This document shows positions 7,206-15,764 of a DNA stretch of 26,275 bases, piece after piece (position 1 is the first letter of the stretch; the number at the start of each line of letters is the position of its first letter). The stretch comes from DATDYQ01 sp035288965 (GTDB lineage Archaea > Nanobdellota > Nanobdellia > SCGC-AAA011-G17 > JAGVZF01), in NCBI GenBank assembly GCA_035288965.1, contig DATDYQ010000094.1, positions 1 through 26,275 on the forward strand, read 5' to 3'. Position numbers and translations under genes: made by a program. The notes below the pieces were generated by a model. It was given only the letters and a program-made list of their open reading frames with translations, did no database searches and had not been told where the DNA came from.

Positions 7206-10200
7206 TTATGGTTTTATTGATGTTATGTATGTAATCTGTGATTCATAGATGCCTGTTTTCAATCCTAAAGGTGGTATGATATGGAAGTAGATTGGTAATA
7301 CTTCTCTTCCTTCTTGGCTTTCGCATGTTGCCCTTATACATCTTTTTAATCCTGTTGGATAAATAAATAATCTTGGAGTGTTAATTAAATTAACATTGGT
7401 TAAATTATCTCCAGGGAATAAATCTGGTTGTTGATTATCATCATCGATTTGTAATTTGTTTGTTGCATCATCTGGAGTCCATGTTGGATCTTGAGGCAAT
7501 CCTCCGACTAAGCTGAATGTTCCCGTACTCCATTGTATATCCAGTATTTCGTTACCCCAGTTTTCTATCCTGTATCTTGTTGTTCCTGGATTAAATTGAT
7601 TTAATGTATTTGGGTTTGTTCCAAGTTGGAGTATTGAAGTTTCTTGTTTAATATCATTTATTAATCCGACTGAAACTAATTGCATGTATTCCCAAGCACC
7701 TTCTCTTTCTATATCTGGATTTCGTTGGGTTTCTAATTCTGTAATATTGACTGTATAAGAATATGTTCCTGGAGCAATGTAGAATGGCATTGTTCCAGCT
7801 GGACCTCTTAGTGAGCTAAATGTAAAGTTACAATTATTTCCAGAATGTGTAACCTTATCTAGTTTTAATTTGAAATCTGCAATAGGTTCGATACAACTGC
7901 TTGGGCCTGGAGCATTTAAGCAGAAGTATATTGTTCCATTTTGTGTTGCTAGATCACATGCTTGATCTACATCTGTTGTTGAAACAATTACATTAAGATT
8001 ATTTACATTATCATGACTTACTGGAATTATTGAACAACTAAATGATGTACAATCTCTTAATGTTCCGTCGTTTGTTATAAATACTTTATCTACATCTGGA
8101 ATATTAACTGGATGAAGTTCTAATACAACAAATTTATTGTCTGTTATATTTACTTCTTTTCCTGCTGCTTTGTTTAAGTAAACAGCTCCGATAGTGTAGT
8201 TTGATGGATAATTTGTTAATGTTGAATTCATTACAAATTCAGTTAATATTTTTTGTGTAATTCTTCCATTTATATTTGTAATATCTGTAAATACTTGGTT
8301 TAATGTTCTGTTGATTGCTGTAACTGTTGCGCCTTGTATTGGGGTATCTATCGGAGCGGTGCTATCATTAACATAAACATCTATATACCATTGTGTTATT
8401 ATTGTTCCATTTTCACTGCTTGGAGTTATAGGAATATTAATGTCTGGCTTATCAAATCTTTCAAATGTTGTATTGATAAAGTAATTTGTTCTATTATTTG
8501 CTGCTGAAATATCATAATCATTATCTGCTTTTAATTTGGAATCTATTATTTTGTTTTGATCTCCAACTGATGTGATAAATATGGCTGCTGAATAATCAGG
8601 ACCAGTGCCTCTAGTTGTTATTACATCATTCTTTAATATATTTTGTTCACTTTGTATTTGTACTCCATTTTGTATTCCTCCTGTGCTTCCAAAGTTGGTG
8701 ATATTACTATTAAGTATCTGATTCGAAGCTGCTCCTGATGTGAGTTGTATACCTACACCTCCTTGTTGTTTTACATAGATTAAAGAGTTGTTTATTACAT
8801 TGCTTCCTGTTTCTTGCATCCATATTCCAATGCCCCTGAAGTTATCAATAAGAACAGTGCTATTATCAATTAACATTTTTGTTCCATTTGCTAAATTAAG
8901 TCCATAAGCAAATTGTTCTTTTGGTGTGAATGAACTATGTTTTATTATAGCTCCTTGAGATCTTATTAACAATCCACGCTCTAATCCAAGTGGACCTGCA
9001 TTTCCATAATCTGTAATGTTTGAATATGTTATTGATAAATTAGAGCTTCCATATGAATTAGCATTATTCTTATTTGCAAAGAATCCATAATAGTTTGTTT
9101 CTGTTGTTGTATTTATTTTTGAAGAATTTATTATTAATTTAGCTAATGAAGAACTATCTACATAGATGTATTTCTTTTGTGTAGCATCATTTATTATTAA
9201 TGTGATGTTGTTTAATGTTAAATTTCCGTTTATTGTTAAATTTCCGTTTAGATTGATAACCGTATTCTCACAGTAAACTTCTTCTGACGCTAATATCAGC
9301 CAATCTCCTGATGGATTACATTTATCTGGAGGTAGTATTACTGTGATAAATGTGCTATTTGTTAGGTTAGTTACTTTTTGTGCTCTGCTATTTCCTAAGA
9401 ATGCTTTTATTGTGTAGTTAGGGAATGCTTCTTTAATTGTTGATGCTCCTCCAGTATATTTAAATTCTGATAAGTTTAATATTGGTATTTTTCCATTTAC
9501 ATCTGTTATTCCATTAAATACTATGTTATTGAAGCTATCATTAATTATTACATTTGCGTTTTGAACTGGAACAAGAGAAGAATCTAATATTGTTACATAT
9601 AAGAACCATCTGTCTTCAAAGAATGAATCAAATGCTAATGTGGGGGCTTTAGTTTTATCAAATGTTGTATTAATGAATAATATGCTGCCTGTATTGATGT
9701 TAAGTTCTTGAGATTGCTTTGATTCTATTCTGCTATTTATTGCTGTAAGATTCTTTGCACTGTTAATGTTTATTGAATGGCTATTTGTATCATATGTTGT
9801 TATATTACTATTAATTAATGTATTTCCATGACTTTCAGATAATAATAATAATCCATTTGAGTTTAGTTTTAATATTGTAATCTTATTATCAATTAAAGTA
9901 TTATTTTCTGAGGTTACTAGTTGTATTCCATTTCCTCCTGCTGCGGCTTTGATATTTATTGTGTTATTTGATATAAAGTTGTAATGTAGTCTTCCTGATC
10001 CAGCCAATACAATACCCATACCCGCAGCACCAACAAAGTAATTATTTGCATTTGTTGTTATTCTATTATTAGAAATATTAAATCCAAGTTTTGAATCTTT
10101 ATTTACTATTGTTTCAAGTATTTCAATTGCATCCCCTCCCGAAGAATATTGCGTAGTATTTATTTCATTATTATTAATTGTGTTATTATAAGAATCTGTA

Positions 10201-13200
10201 AAGTATAATCCATATATCACTCTAAGATTATTTATTGTCCATGTTGCAATTATTGTGTTATTCTCTAAAATATTGTTTGATGATTGATTATAGTAAATTC
10301 CATATGATGAAACTTGTAATGCTTGTTGTTTAAGTCCAGGGTATAATAGATTTCCTCTTATGATTGTGTTGTTTGCACTTATGAATAATCCTCTTGTAAC
10401 TGGAAGATTTGTATTTGCTCCACCCCCATAATCTGATACAAAACTATTTTCTAAAGTGAAGTTAGCTTTTGGTCTTACATTAAATATGTAAAAGTTTATT
10501 GGTTCTAGGATCTTTAATGCTGAGATGTTTGAGTTATTGATTATTAATGCTCCTGTATCATTTACTTTTATTTCTGTTTCGAAATTTCCTATATCTGTGT
10601 CTAATGTTAAATTTACATGGTTCAATATTAACCTTCCATTTACAGTTAAATTCTTTCCTGCTGTGATGCCTGCGATATCTATATTTGTATATTGGCAAGT
10701 TACCTCTCTTCCTTGAGGTATTATTAAATCAGTATCAGGAGGAACATGACATGGATCGCATTCTGCAGGAGTTGCAACTTTAAATGAATCTAATTGATTT
10801 ATTATATTAGAAGTTCCTGTTTTGTTACATTCTCCTGAATCACATGCAATAAACTGCCATGAAACATTTGATCCAAATGTTGCAGTTACTCTTGATATAT
10901 TTAAGCTTGTTCCGAATGTGTCTGCTGAACCATCCCAACCTAAACCAGTGGTAATTCCTGAACTATTGATAAAGTTATTATCTGCATTTAAGTCAATTGT
11001 AAATGTATAATTATTTAGATCAACATCTTCAGTCCAATCCATTCTAAATTCTACTAAATCTCCAGGACAGATTATTGATGTGTTTGTTCTTGGATTACTC
11101 CATTTTGGAAGATCTTTTGAGTATAACACTTCTACAACATGAGAAGACATTCCAGATTCTTCGCTTCCATAAGTAAATCTATCTTGAACACTTCCTGTTC
11201 TCTTCACTCCAAGAATAAATCTTCCATTTGATAAATCATTTTGTAAATCTGTATCTGCTTGAGTTCCAAGATCTATTGTTTTTTGAGGAGCTGTATCTAT
11301 TCCAGTTGTTGAGGCGTATGTTGTTGAAGATGTTATTTTTGACCATAATCCAGACGACGATGTGCATGAATAACTGTTTAATGCGCTTGAACTTCCGAAT
11401 TTCATGAAGCTGAATGATGATGTTGAATAACTTGCTGTTGTTATTGGAATAAATTTGAAATTTGTATTTTCTATCTTTGCATTTACTGGAATAGGTGTTG
11501 TTTTATATTCTTGGAATGCTCTTCTATCATGGAATGGTGTAAAGGTAAATGGATCACTAAAGCAGTTTATTCCAGCTTCGTAACCTACTTTTAGTTGTGA
11601 TAATGTTGCAACATCACATGAATATGTTATTGATGGTGTACAGGTTGGTCCAACATAATCTGTAAATTTATCTGCTGTTACATCATAATTAATATTATCT
11701 GTTGGTGTTTTTGTTAATGTTATTGTTGGGTCTAGGTAGATATTGTTTAGATTTGTTACATTCTCTATTATTATCTCTTGAGCTGAAGCTATGTTTATTG
11801 TAAATCCTGAAACGATTAAATCTGAGAATCCTAGTTGTAGATTATTTGGCAAGTAAATATTTTCATTATCATATGTTGCCTTAGTTAAGTCTAAATCTGT
11901 CTGCAATACCAATTTAACATTTTGTATTCCTTGCTTAATGTTATCTGGAATATTTGTTATTGATATTGAATATTTATAGTAATCTGTTTTATCTATTGAA
12001 ACATCAAATAATATATTTTCATCTAATAAGTTGATGTTATCTGGGGTGTAGATTGTATTATTGTATATTAATTGTGGGATTAAAGTTAATTTGTTATTTT
12101 CAAAGTCTATATCTAGTTTACAATCTTTGTATGTTACATTTGCAACATCTACAAATTGTTTATAGTTTCCATTAATATCTTTTACATTTGGATTATTTGG
12201 ATGCAATACTACCTTTGTTCTTTTATCATCTAATTTAACTTTTTCAAAGTCTTCTCCTATCTCCACTATATTTTGTTTTTCTCTTTTATCTAATGGTTTA
12301 ACTTCTGGGCATAATCCTGAATAAGGTGCATTTATTTTCTTTATTTCTAGAATATTAGATGAAATTCCATTTACTTTGAATATTAAATCAGGACTATTAT
12401 CATTTCCATCTTCATCATTAAACCAAATTGCTTTCCATTTTATCTTAGCTTTATTGTTCTTCAAAGTAATATTTTGTGGAAGATTTATTTCAGGAACTAT
12501 GTCGTTTGGTGTTAAAGTGTCAACTTCTTCATATGTTATTGGGAATTCTAAGTTATTACAATTATTGCTTTCTATTACTAAATCAACGTAAGATGAATTT
12601 AGTACAGATGAATCTGACCATGAAACATTTGTTATTTGACAGGCTGATGGAGATATTATTTCTTGAGGTATACAATCTGGGATTCCATTATTATCTAAAT
12701 CTTGGTTACATTCAGGAGCAACTTCTTGAGTTATTTCATTTGTTGTTGATAAACTTACATCATGTGTAAATGTATCTTTTCCATCTATTGTTTGTGGTAT
12801 TAATTCTATTTTATTTAGATTACCAACTAAATTGTAATTATAGGTTGTTTCTATGAATGATGTTTCTAGTGGATTAACTCCATTAATATTAGTTGATTGA
12901 GTTCCTTTATCTCCATATAATCTAATAATAAATGAATTAATCGGAGTTTGTGAATTACTTTGTATTAATAATTTAATTCTTTGTAAGTCAATAGATGTTA
13001 CTTCTTTTATTTCAAAGTTAATTGGAACTGAGCTTGAGATTATGTTTTCAGTTGATTTTTGTATGTTTAATGTTTGTTGATTGGAATATGTAATTACGAT
13101 TATTGCAGTCATTATTGCAAACCCTATAAGTAATACAGATGCAATTAATGGAGATGCTCCTTTCTTGTTAAAGTGTTCTCTTTGTGAATATCTTTTATGT

Positions 13201-13205
13201 TTCAT
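7206..13205 (-). CDS. Giant (1999 aa) beta-helix surface protein with type IV pilin-like signal
   Basis: The N-terminus carries an archaeal class III (pilin/archaellin) signal: a basic leader ending KKG16, then ASPLIASVLLIGFAIMTAII, with likely cleavage after G16 by a PibD-type peptidase. Order after that: beta-rich region (60-160), Asp-rich DLDNNGIPDC (about 165-176), Ig-like and other beta domains (180-500), a region resembling DNRLRE-type surface modules (about 520-700), and an Ig-like domain (702-810) ending GSNVSWQFIACDS, shared with the protein at 23639-26170. Two successive modules each hold a parallel beta-helix of NosD/PbH1 type (NNTI, NNEIN repeats) plus a beta-sandwich (815-1295 and 1295-1700). 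A C-terminal domain (about 1850-1999) is shared with the protein at 4788-7136. The ATG overlaps the TGA of the upstream regulator (ATGA). It is probably a surface fibre, adhesin or glycan-binding protein; the ligand is unknown. Confidence 0.85.
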   Translation of the reverse strand: MKHKRYSQREHFNKKGASPLIASVLLIGFAIMTAIIVITYSNQQTLNIQKSTENIISSSVPINFEIKEVTSIDLQRIKLLIQSNSQTPINSFIIRLYGDKGTQSTNINGVNPLETSFIETTYNYNLVGNLNKIELIPQTIDGKDTFTHDVSLSTTNEITQEVAPECNQDLDNNGIPDCIPQEIISPSACQITNVSWSDSSVLNSSYVDLVIESNNCNNLEFPITYEEVDTLTPNDIVPEINLPQNITLKNNKAKIKWKAIWFNDEDGNDNSPDLIFKVNGISSNILEIKKINAPYSGLCPEVKPLDKREKQNIVEIGEDFEKVKLDDKRTKVVLHPNNPNVKDINGNYKQFVDVANVTYKDCKLDIDFENNKLTLIPQLIYNNTIYTPDNINLLDENILFDVSIDKTDYYKYSISITNIPDNIKQGIQNVKLVLQTDLDLTKATYDNENIYLPNNLQLGFSDLIVSGFTINIASAQEIIIENVTNLNNIYLDPTITLTKTPTDNINYDVTADKFTDYVGPTCTPSITYSCDVATLSQLKVGYEAGINCFSDPFTFTPFHDRRAFQEYKTTPIPVNAKIENTNFKFIPITTASYSTSSFSFMKFGSSSALNSYSCTSSSGLWSKITSSTTYASTTGIDTAPQKTIDLGTQADTDLQNDLSNGRFILGVKRTGSVQDRFTYGSEESGMSSHVVEVLYSKDLPKWSNPRTNTSIICPGDLVEFRMDWTEDVDLNNYTFTIDLNADNNFINSSGITTGLGWDGSADTFGTSLNISRVTATFGSNVSWQFIACDSGECNKTGTSNIINQLDSFKVATPAECDPCHVPPDTDLIIPQGREVTCQYTNIDIAGITAGKNLTVNGRLILNHVNLTLDTDIGNFETEIKVNDTGALIINNSNISALKILEPINFYIFNVRPKANFTLENSFVSDYGGGANTNLPVTRGLFISANNTIIRGNLLYPGLKQQALQVSSYGIYYNQSSNNILENNTIIATWTINNLRVIYGLYFTDSYNNTINNNEINTTQYSSGGDAIEILETIVNKDSKLGFNISNNRITTNANNYFVGAAGMGIVLAGSGRLHYNFISNNTINIKAAAGGNGIQLVTSENNTLIDNKITILKLNSNGLLLLSESHGNTLINSNITTYDTNSHSININSAKNLTAINSRIESKQSQELNINTGSILFINTTFDKTKAPTLAFDSFFEDRWFLYVTILDSSLVPVQNANVIINDSFNNIVFNGITDVNGKIPILNLSEFKYTGGASTIKEAFPNYTIKAFLGNSRAQKVTNLTNSTFITVILPPDKCNPSGDWLILASEEVYCENTVINLNGNLTINGNLTLNNITLIINDATQKKYIYVDSSSLAKLIINSSKINTTTETNYYGFFANKNNANSYGSSNLSITYSNITDYGNAGPLGLERGLLIRSQGAIIKHSSFTPKEQFAYGLNLANGTKMLIDNSTVLIDNFRGIGIWMQETGSNVINNSLIYVKQQGGVGIQLTSGAASNQILNSNITNFGSTGGIQNGVQIQSEQNILKNDVITTRGTGPDYSAAIFITSVGDQNKIIDSKLKADNDYDISAANNRTNYFINTTFERFDKPDINIPITPSSENGTIITQWYIDVYVNDSTAPIDTPIQGATVTAINRTLNQVFTDITNINGRITQKILTEFVMNSTLTNYPSNYTIGAVYLNKAAGKEVNITDNKFVVLELHPVNIPDVDKVFITNDGTLRDCTSFSCSIIPVSHDNVNNLNVIVSTTDVDQACDLATQNGTIYFCLNAPGPSSCIEPIADFKLKLDKVTHSGNNCNFTFSSLRGPAGTMPFYIAPGTYSYTVNITELETQRNPDIEREGAWEYMQLVSVGLINDIKQETSILQLGTNPNTLNQFNPGTTRYRIENWGNEILDIQWSTGTFSLVGGLPQDPTWTPDDATNKLQIDDDNQQPDLFPGDNLTNVNLINTPRLFIYPTGLKRCIRATCESQEGREVLPIYFHIIPPLGLKTGIYESQITYITSIKP
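8100..10765 (-). repeat. Protein-level tandem duplication: two beta-helix plus beta-sandwich modules
   Basis: Within the giant surface gene, residues about 815-1295 and 1295-1700 have the same plan. Each opens with a CDPC or CNPSG Cys turn and a LTVNGRLIL or LTINGNLTL strand ladder, continues as N-rich beta-helix coils, then INTTFD or INTTFE followed by a sandwich domain of about 100 residues (IINDSFNNIVF...DVNGKI and AINRTLNQVF...NINGRI). The copies are clearly diverged, so this is an old duplication. Confidence 0.7.
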
Positions 13206-13714
13206 AGTTTTTTCTTAATCCTCGAATAAACTGTCCAGATGGTTGAGTTTGAAAGTGAAAGTTGAGAAGCTATTGATGAAAGAGAAATTTGCAAAGAATC
13301 TTTTAGATAATGAACTAATGATTCTAATGGGCTTAGTTTTCTATTTGAGAAAATTTCGATTGGAATTTCTATACCTTCAAGCTTAGATAATTTTTCTTTA
13401 AGTTTTTTAGAAGCTTTTTTATATGTTGTCCAGATAGTTCTGTCGTTACGTTTTAAGATTAAAGCTATTTGATGATATGTTAATGATTTATTTTCTTTAA
13501 GGTATTTAACAACAATTTCTAAGGTAGAAAGTTTTTTGTTATTTAATATTGAAAAGGGAATAATATTCTTTTCTAATCTTCTTTGTATGTCTTCTTTACT
13601 AAGCTTATGAAATTCTTGTAGATGTTCAAAGAATAAGTTGACAATATCTGTATTTTTTGGAAATATTTGGCTAGCTAAATCTGTCTTTTTTAGCTTTTCC
13701 TCTTTTTTAGCCAT
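13202..13714 (-). CDS. Tandem helix-turn-helix DNA-binding regulator (sigma region 4-like repeats)
   Basis: A 170-residue basic protein with two copies of a unit of about 52 residues (52-104 and 117-169): IP-x2-I-(L/F)-x-N-(K/R)-KLS-x-LE, a helix with VxYLK, then a helix-turn-helix ending in the recognition segment RNDRTIWTTY in the first copy. The second copy has diverged at that spot (SLSNSTIWTVY), so the two units may contact different bases. It is a paralogue of the protein at 23122-23652. The stop overlaps the start of the giant surface protein gene by 4 bases, as in a coupled operon. Its promoter holds imperfect palindromes around the TATA box, suggesting it controls its own operon. The HTH assignment is strong; the target and ligand are inference. 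Confidence 0.82.
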   Translation of the reverse strand: MAKKEEKLKKTDLASQIFPKNTDIVNLFFEHLQEFHKLSKEDIQRRLEKNIIPFSILNNKKLSTLEIVVKYLKENKSLTYHQIALILKRNDRTIWTTYKKASKKLKEKLSKLEGIEIPIEIFSNRKLSPLESLVHYLKDSLQISLSSIASQLSLSNSTIWTVYSRIKKKL

Positions 13715-13721
13715 AATTTAA

Positions 13722-13787
13722 TACTTACTATGTAAACATATTATTTATAAATTTAACTATTTTGTAGAATTTTATACTTATTATGTA
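13722..13787. promoter_or_regulatory. Operator array (three imperfect palindromes) around the TATA box of the HTH-giant protein operon
   Basis: Plus-strand copies: TACTTACTATGTA (13722-13734), TAACTATTTTGTA (13754-13766, degenerate) and TACTTATTATGTA (13775-13787). The first and third match their own reverse complements at 10 of 13 positions. Start-to-start distances are 32 and 21 bases, near whole helical turns. The minus-strand TATA box TTTATAAA (13751-13744) lies between the first and second copies, so the first copy covers the expected transcription start. This geometry fits repression by the encoded HTH protein and mirrors the array at 23014-23119. Confidence 0.6.
13744..13751 (-). promoter_or_regulatory. 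TATA box for the HTH-giant surface protein operon
   Basis: TTTATAAA on the minus strand, centred about 34 bases before the ATG at 13714, so the leader would be only a few bases. It is flanked on both sides by the TAC...GTA palindromes. Confidence 0.6.
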
Positions 13788-13852
13788 GAAATAGGTAAAA
13801 TGGGTGTTTTTATTGAAAATAATGTTGAAATTAGAAAGTTTTTATTGTTAGT

Positions 13853-15040
13853 TTATATTTTATTATTTACATTTTTTTTAGTTTTGTAGAACACCACCAA
13901 TAACAAACCGCTCAAAAACAAAAATAAACTAAAAAAGAATAATGAAAATTGCATATTGCGGGATTTTGTTAAATATCCCAACAATGGAAATAATATTGTT
14001 ATTCCGATATTGTCAAACATGTTATTTATAGATAGCATTGTTGCTCTATGGGATGTTTCAGCATGTCTATTAACATAATCTCCTAAAATAACTTCATAAA
14101 ATCCTGCAACAAATGGTATAAGTAGAAAGAATATTAAACCATAATGTGGAATAGCAAAAGACATACCTAAAATGGAGATGAAAGTGATGATTAGTATTAA
14201 AAATAAAGAATTCTTTTCTTGAATTTTTTCTTCAAAAAAATATGCTTTTTTTGCAGTATATGCAGATAGTAAATTTGAAACAAAGGATATTATACCTATT
14301 AAATAAATTGGGATGATGATAATCTCAAAATATGCTGAAGAAAGAGAAAGTATCATTGAGATAGTTGCACCAATGACTAATGTAAAGGCCGCAAAATATT
14401 TTAGATATCTATTTTTTGTGAAATATCTTAGTCCTCTTTTTAAATGTAACCAAGAATTTTTCCAATTTAATTTTTTCTTTGAAATATATGGTTCTTTAAT
14501 AAAGAATGTAAGTAAAAATCCTAAAGTTATTAATGGTAATGAAGCAATAGCTGGTAATTTTGAGTTTATACTAAACAGATAGGCACCTATTATAAATACA
14601 AATGCCATAGAAATTTTAGAGATAAAATTAGCTTTTCCAGATATTTTTTTATGCTCTTCTTCTCTATTAAGCTTTTTCAAAGAATCATACAATAAAGCTT
14701 GATTTGTTCCTGAACTAAAACTAACCCCAATACCACTTATTATTTTTGCGATCAAGAAAACCCAGAAGCCATTAAAGAAAGCGATTAATATGATTTCGAT
14801 TACATATAAAAATCTAGATATTAAAAGAGCTTTTTTCTTGCCAAGCAGATCTGCAATAACTCCAGTAGGTATTTCTAAAATGAATGTAGAAAAAGCAAAA
14901 ACTGCCATTATTATTGTAAATTGCTCTAGGTTAACTTGAGATGCAATATAAAATAAAGCAAGAACTGGAATAAAAAATCTTCCCCACATCAAACTGCCGA
15001 TAATATAATTTAGTTTTATATTTCTCTCAAAATATTTTAT
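13853..15040 (-). CDS. MFS-type transporter
   Basis: An integral membrane protein of the major facilitator superfamily with about 11-12 hydrophobic helices. Motif A is visible between helices 2 and 3 as GVIADLLGKKKAL, and a basic cytoplasmic loop (KEPYISKKKLNWKNS) lies mid-protein. Substrate cannot be told from sequence; distant relatives include drug exporters. The first standard start codons, TTG 14992 and ATG 14989, would cut helix 1. The reading frame continues upstream as KYFERNIKLNYIIGSLMWGRFFIP, a typical MFS start, and a GAGGAAG Shine-Dalgarno (15052-15046) lies 8 bases before an ATA at 15040. I therefore extend the gene to 15040 with a non-standard start codon, which is uncertain. 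The gene stands alone, with its own promoter shared back-to-back with the M50 protease side. Confidence 0.82.
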   Translation of the reverse strand: MKYFERNIKLNYIIGSLMWGRFFIPVLALFYIASQVNLEQFTIIMAVFAFSTFILEIPTGVIADLLGKKKALLISRFLYVIEIILIAFFNGFWVFLIAKIISGIGVSFSSGTNQALLYDSLKKLNREEEHKKISGKANFISKISMAFVFIIGAYLFSINSKLPAIASLPLITLGFLLTFFIKEPYISKKKLNWKNSWLHLKRGLRYFTKNRYLKYFAAFTLVIGATISMILSLSSAYFEIIIIPIYLIGIISFVSNLLSAYTAKKAYFFEEKIQEKNSLFLILIITFISILGMSFAIPHYGLIFFLLIPFVAGFYEVILGDYVNRHAETSHRATMLSINNMFDNIGITILFPLLGYLTKSRNMQFSLFFFSLFLFLSGLLLVVFYKTKKNVNNKI

Positions 15041-15090
15041 ATTAACTTCCTCTTTTTTAAAATTTATTTTTTAATTTAAAAATAATCAAC

Positions 15091-15100
15091 TTTAAATATT
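15091..15100. promoter_or_regulatory. Possible bidirectional TATA box
   Basis: TTTAAATATT can be read as a TATA box on both strands. Rightward it lies 25 bases before the ATG at 15120, predicting a leaderless mRNA. Leftward it predicts a start near 15068 and a leader of about 28 bases that contains the GAGGAAG ribosome site of the MFS gene. Confidence 0.4.
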
Positions 15101-15119
15101 TAACTATTATACTGAATTT

Positions 15120-15191
15120 ATGTACGAGATTTTAGATAGAATTTTAGCAAAGAAGGATAGAAACTCTTTTATATTATTAATAAACTTTTAA
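15120..15191 (+). CDS. Possible 23-residue leader peptide upstream of the M50 protease
   Basis: An ATG 25 bases after a TATA-like element opens a short frame, MYEILDRILAKKDRNSFILL plus three residues (INF), ending with TAA 3 bases before the ATG of the protease. The protease gene has no Shine-Dalgarno sequence of its own, so it may depend on reinitiation after this peptide. It could instead be an untranslated leader. No family is recognised. Confidence 0.3.
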   Translation: MYEILDRILAKKDRNSFILLINF

Positions 15192-15194
15192 ATT

Positions 15195-15764
15195 ATGGCA
15201 TTTTTAAGCATAAATGAAATATTCAATTTAATTGTTATGACAATAGCAGTTGGATATATTTTCTCAGGAAGGTTTGTAGTGCCTAAGAAAGTTAAAGATC
15301 CTTTGCTTAATTATGAAAAATATAGTTTTTGGGAAGATTTTAAGTTTGCAATTTTAGTTGCTGCGCCGGGAGTTATTTTACATGAATTAATGCATAAGAT
15401 AATAGCACTATCTTTTGGATTACAAGCTGTTTTCAAAGCTTATTGGTTTGGGCTTGGACTGGGAATAATATTAAAATTAGTTAATGCTCCATTCTTAATA
15501 TTAGCTCCTGCCTTTGTAGAAATAAGCGGAAATGTAACAAACTTGCAAAGTTCATTGATAAGTTTTGCTGGTCCTGGAACTAATCTAGCTTTATTTTTAA
15601 TTGCATTTTTTATGTTAAAAAGAAAGTTGAAACAGAAAGAGATTATATTTTGGGGATTAACTAAGCATATTAATTTAGTTTTGTTTATTTTTAATATGAT
15701 TCCAATACCACCATTAGATGGATTTAAAGTATTTTATGGACTATGGAAAGTTTTAGCTGGATGA
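15195..15764 (+). CDS. M50-family (site-2 protease-like) membrane metalloprotease
   Basis: A 189-residue intramembrane zinc protease of the S2P/M50 group. The zinc-binding HELMH (H63, E64, H67) lies in a hydrophobic segment. A glycine-rich FAGPGTNLAL (about 124-133) follows, and the third zinc ligand region is N167-MIPIPPLDG, the family N-x2-P-x3-LDG motif with D175. About four membrane segments are predicted, the minimal M50 core, with no PDZ domain. Such enzymes cleave substrates within the membrane; the substrate here is unknown, but exported and membrane-anchored proteins, including an HTH regulator with membrane helices, are encoded nearby. It converges on the TFE gene and overlaps it by 12 bases. 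Family assignment is confident. Confidence 0.9.
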   Translation: MAFLSINEIFNLIVMTIAVGYIFSGRFVVPKKVKDPLLNYEKYSFWEDFKFAILVAAPGVILHELMHKIIALSFGLQAVFKAYWFGLGLGIILKLVNAPFLILAPAFVEISGNVTNLQSSLISFAGPGTNLALFLIAFFMLKRKLKQKEIIFWGLTKHINLVLFIFNMIPIPPLDGFKVFYGLWKVLAG

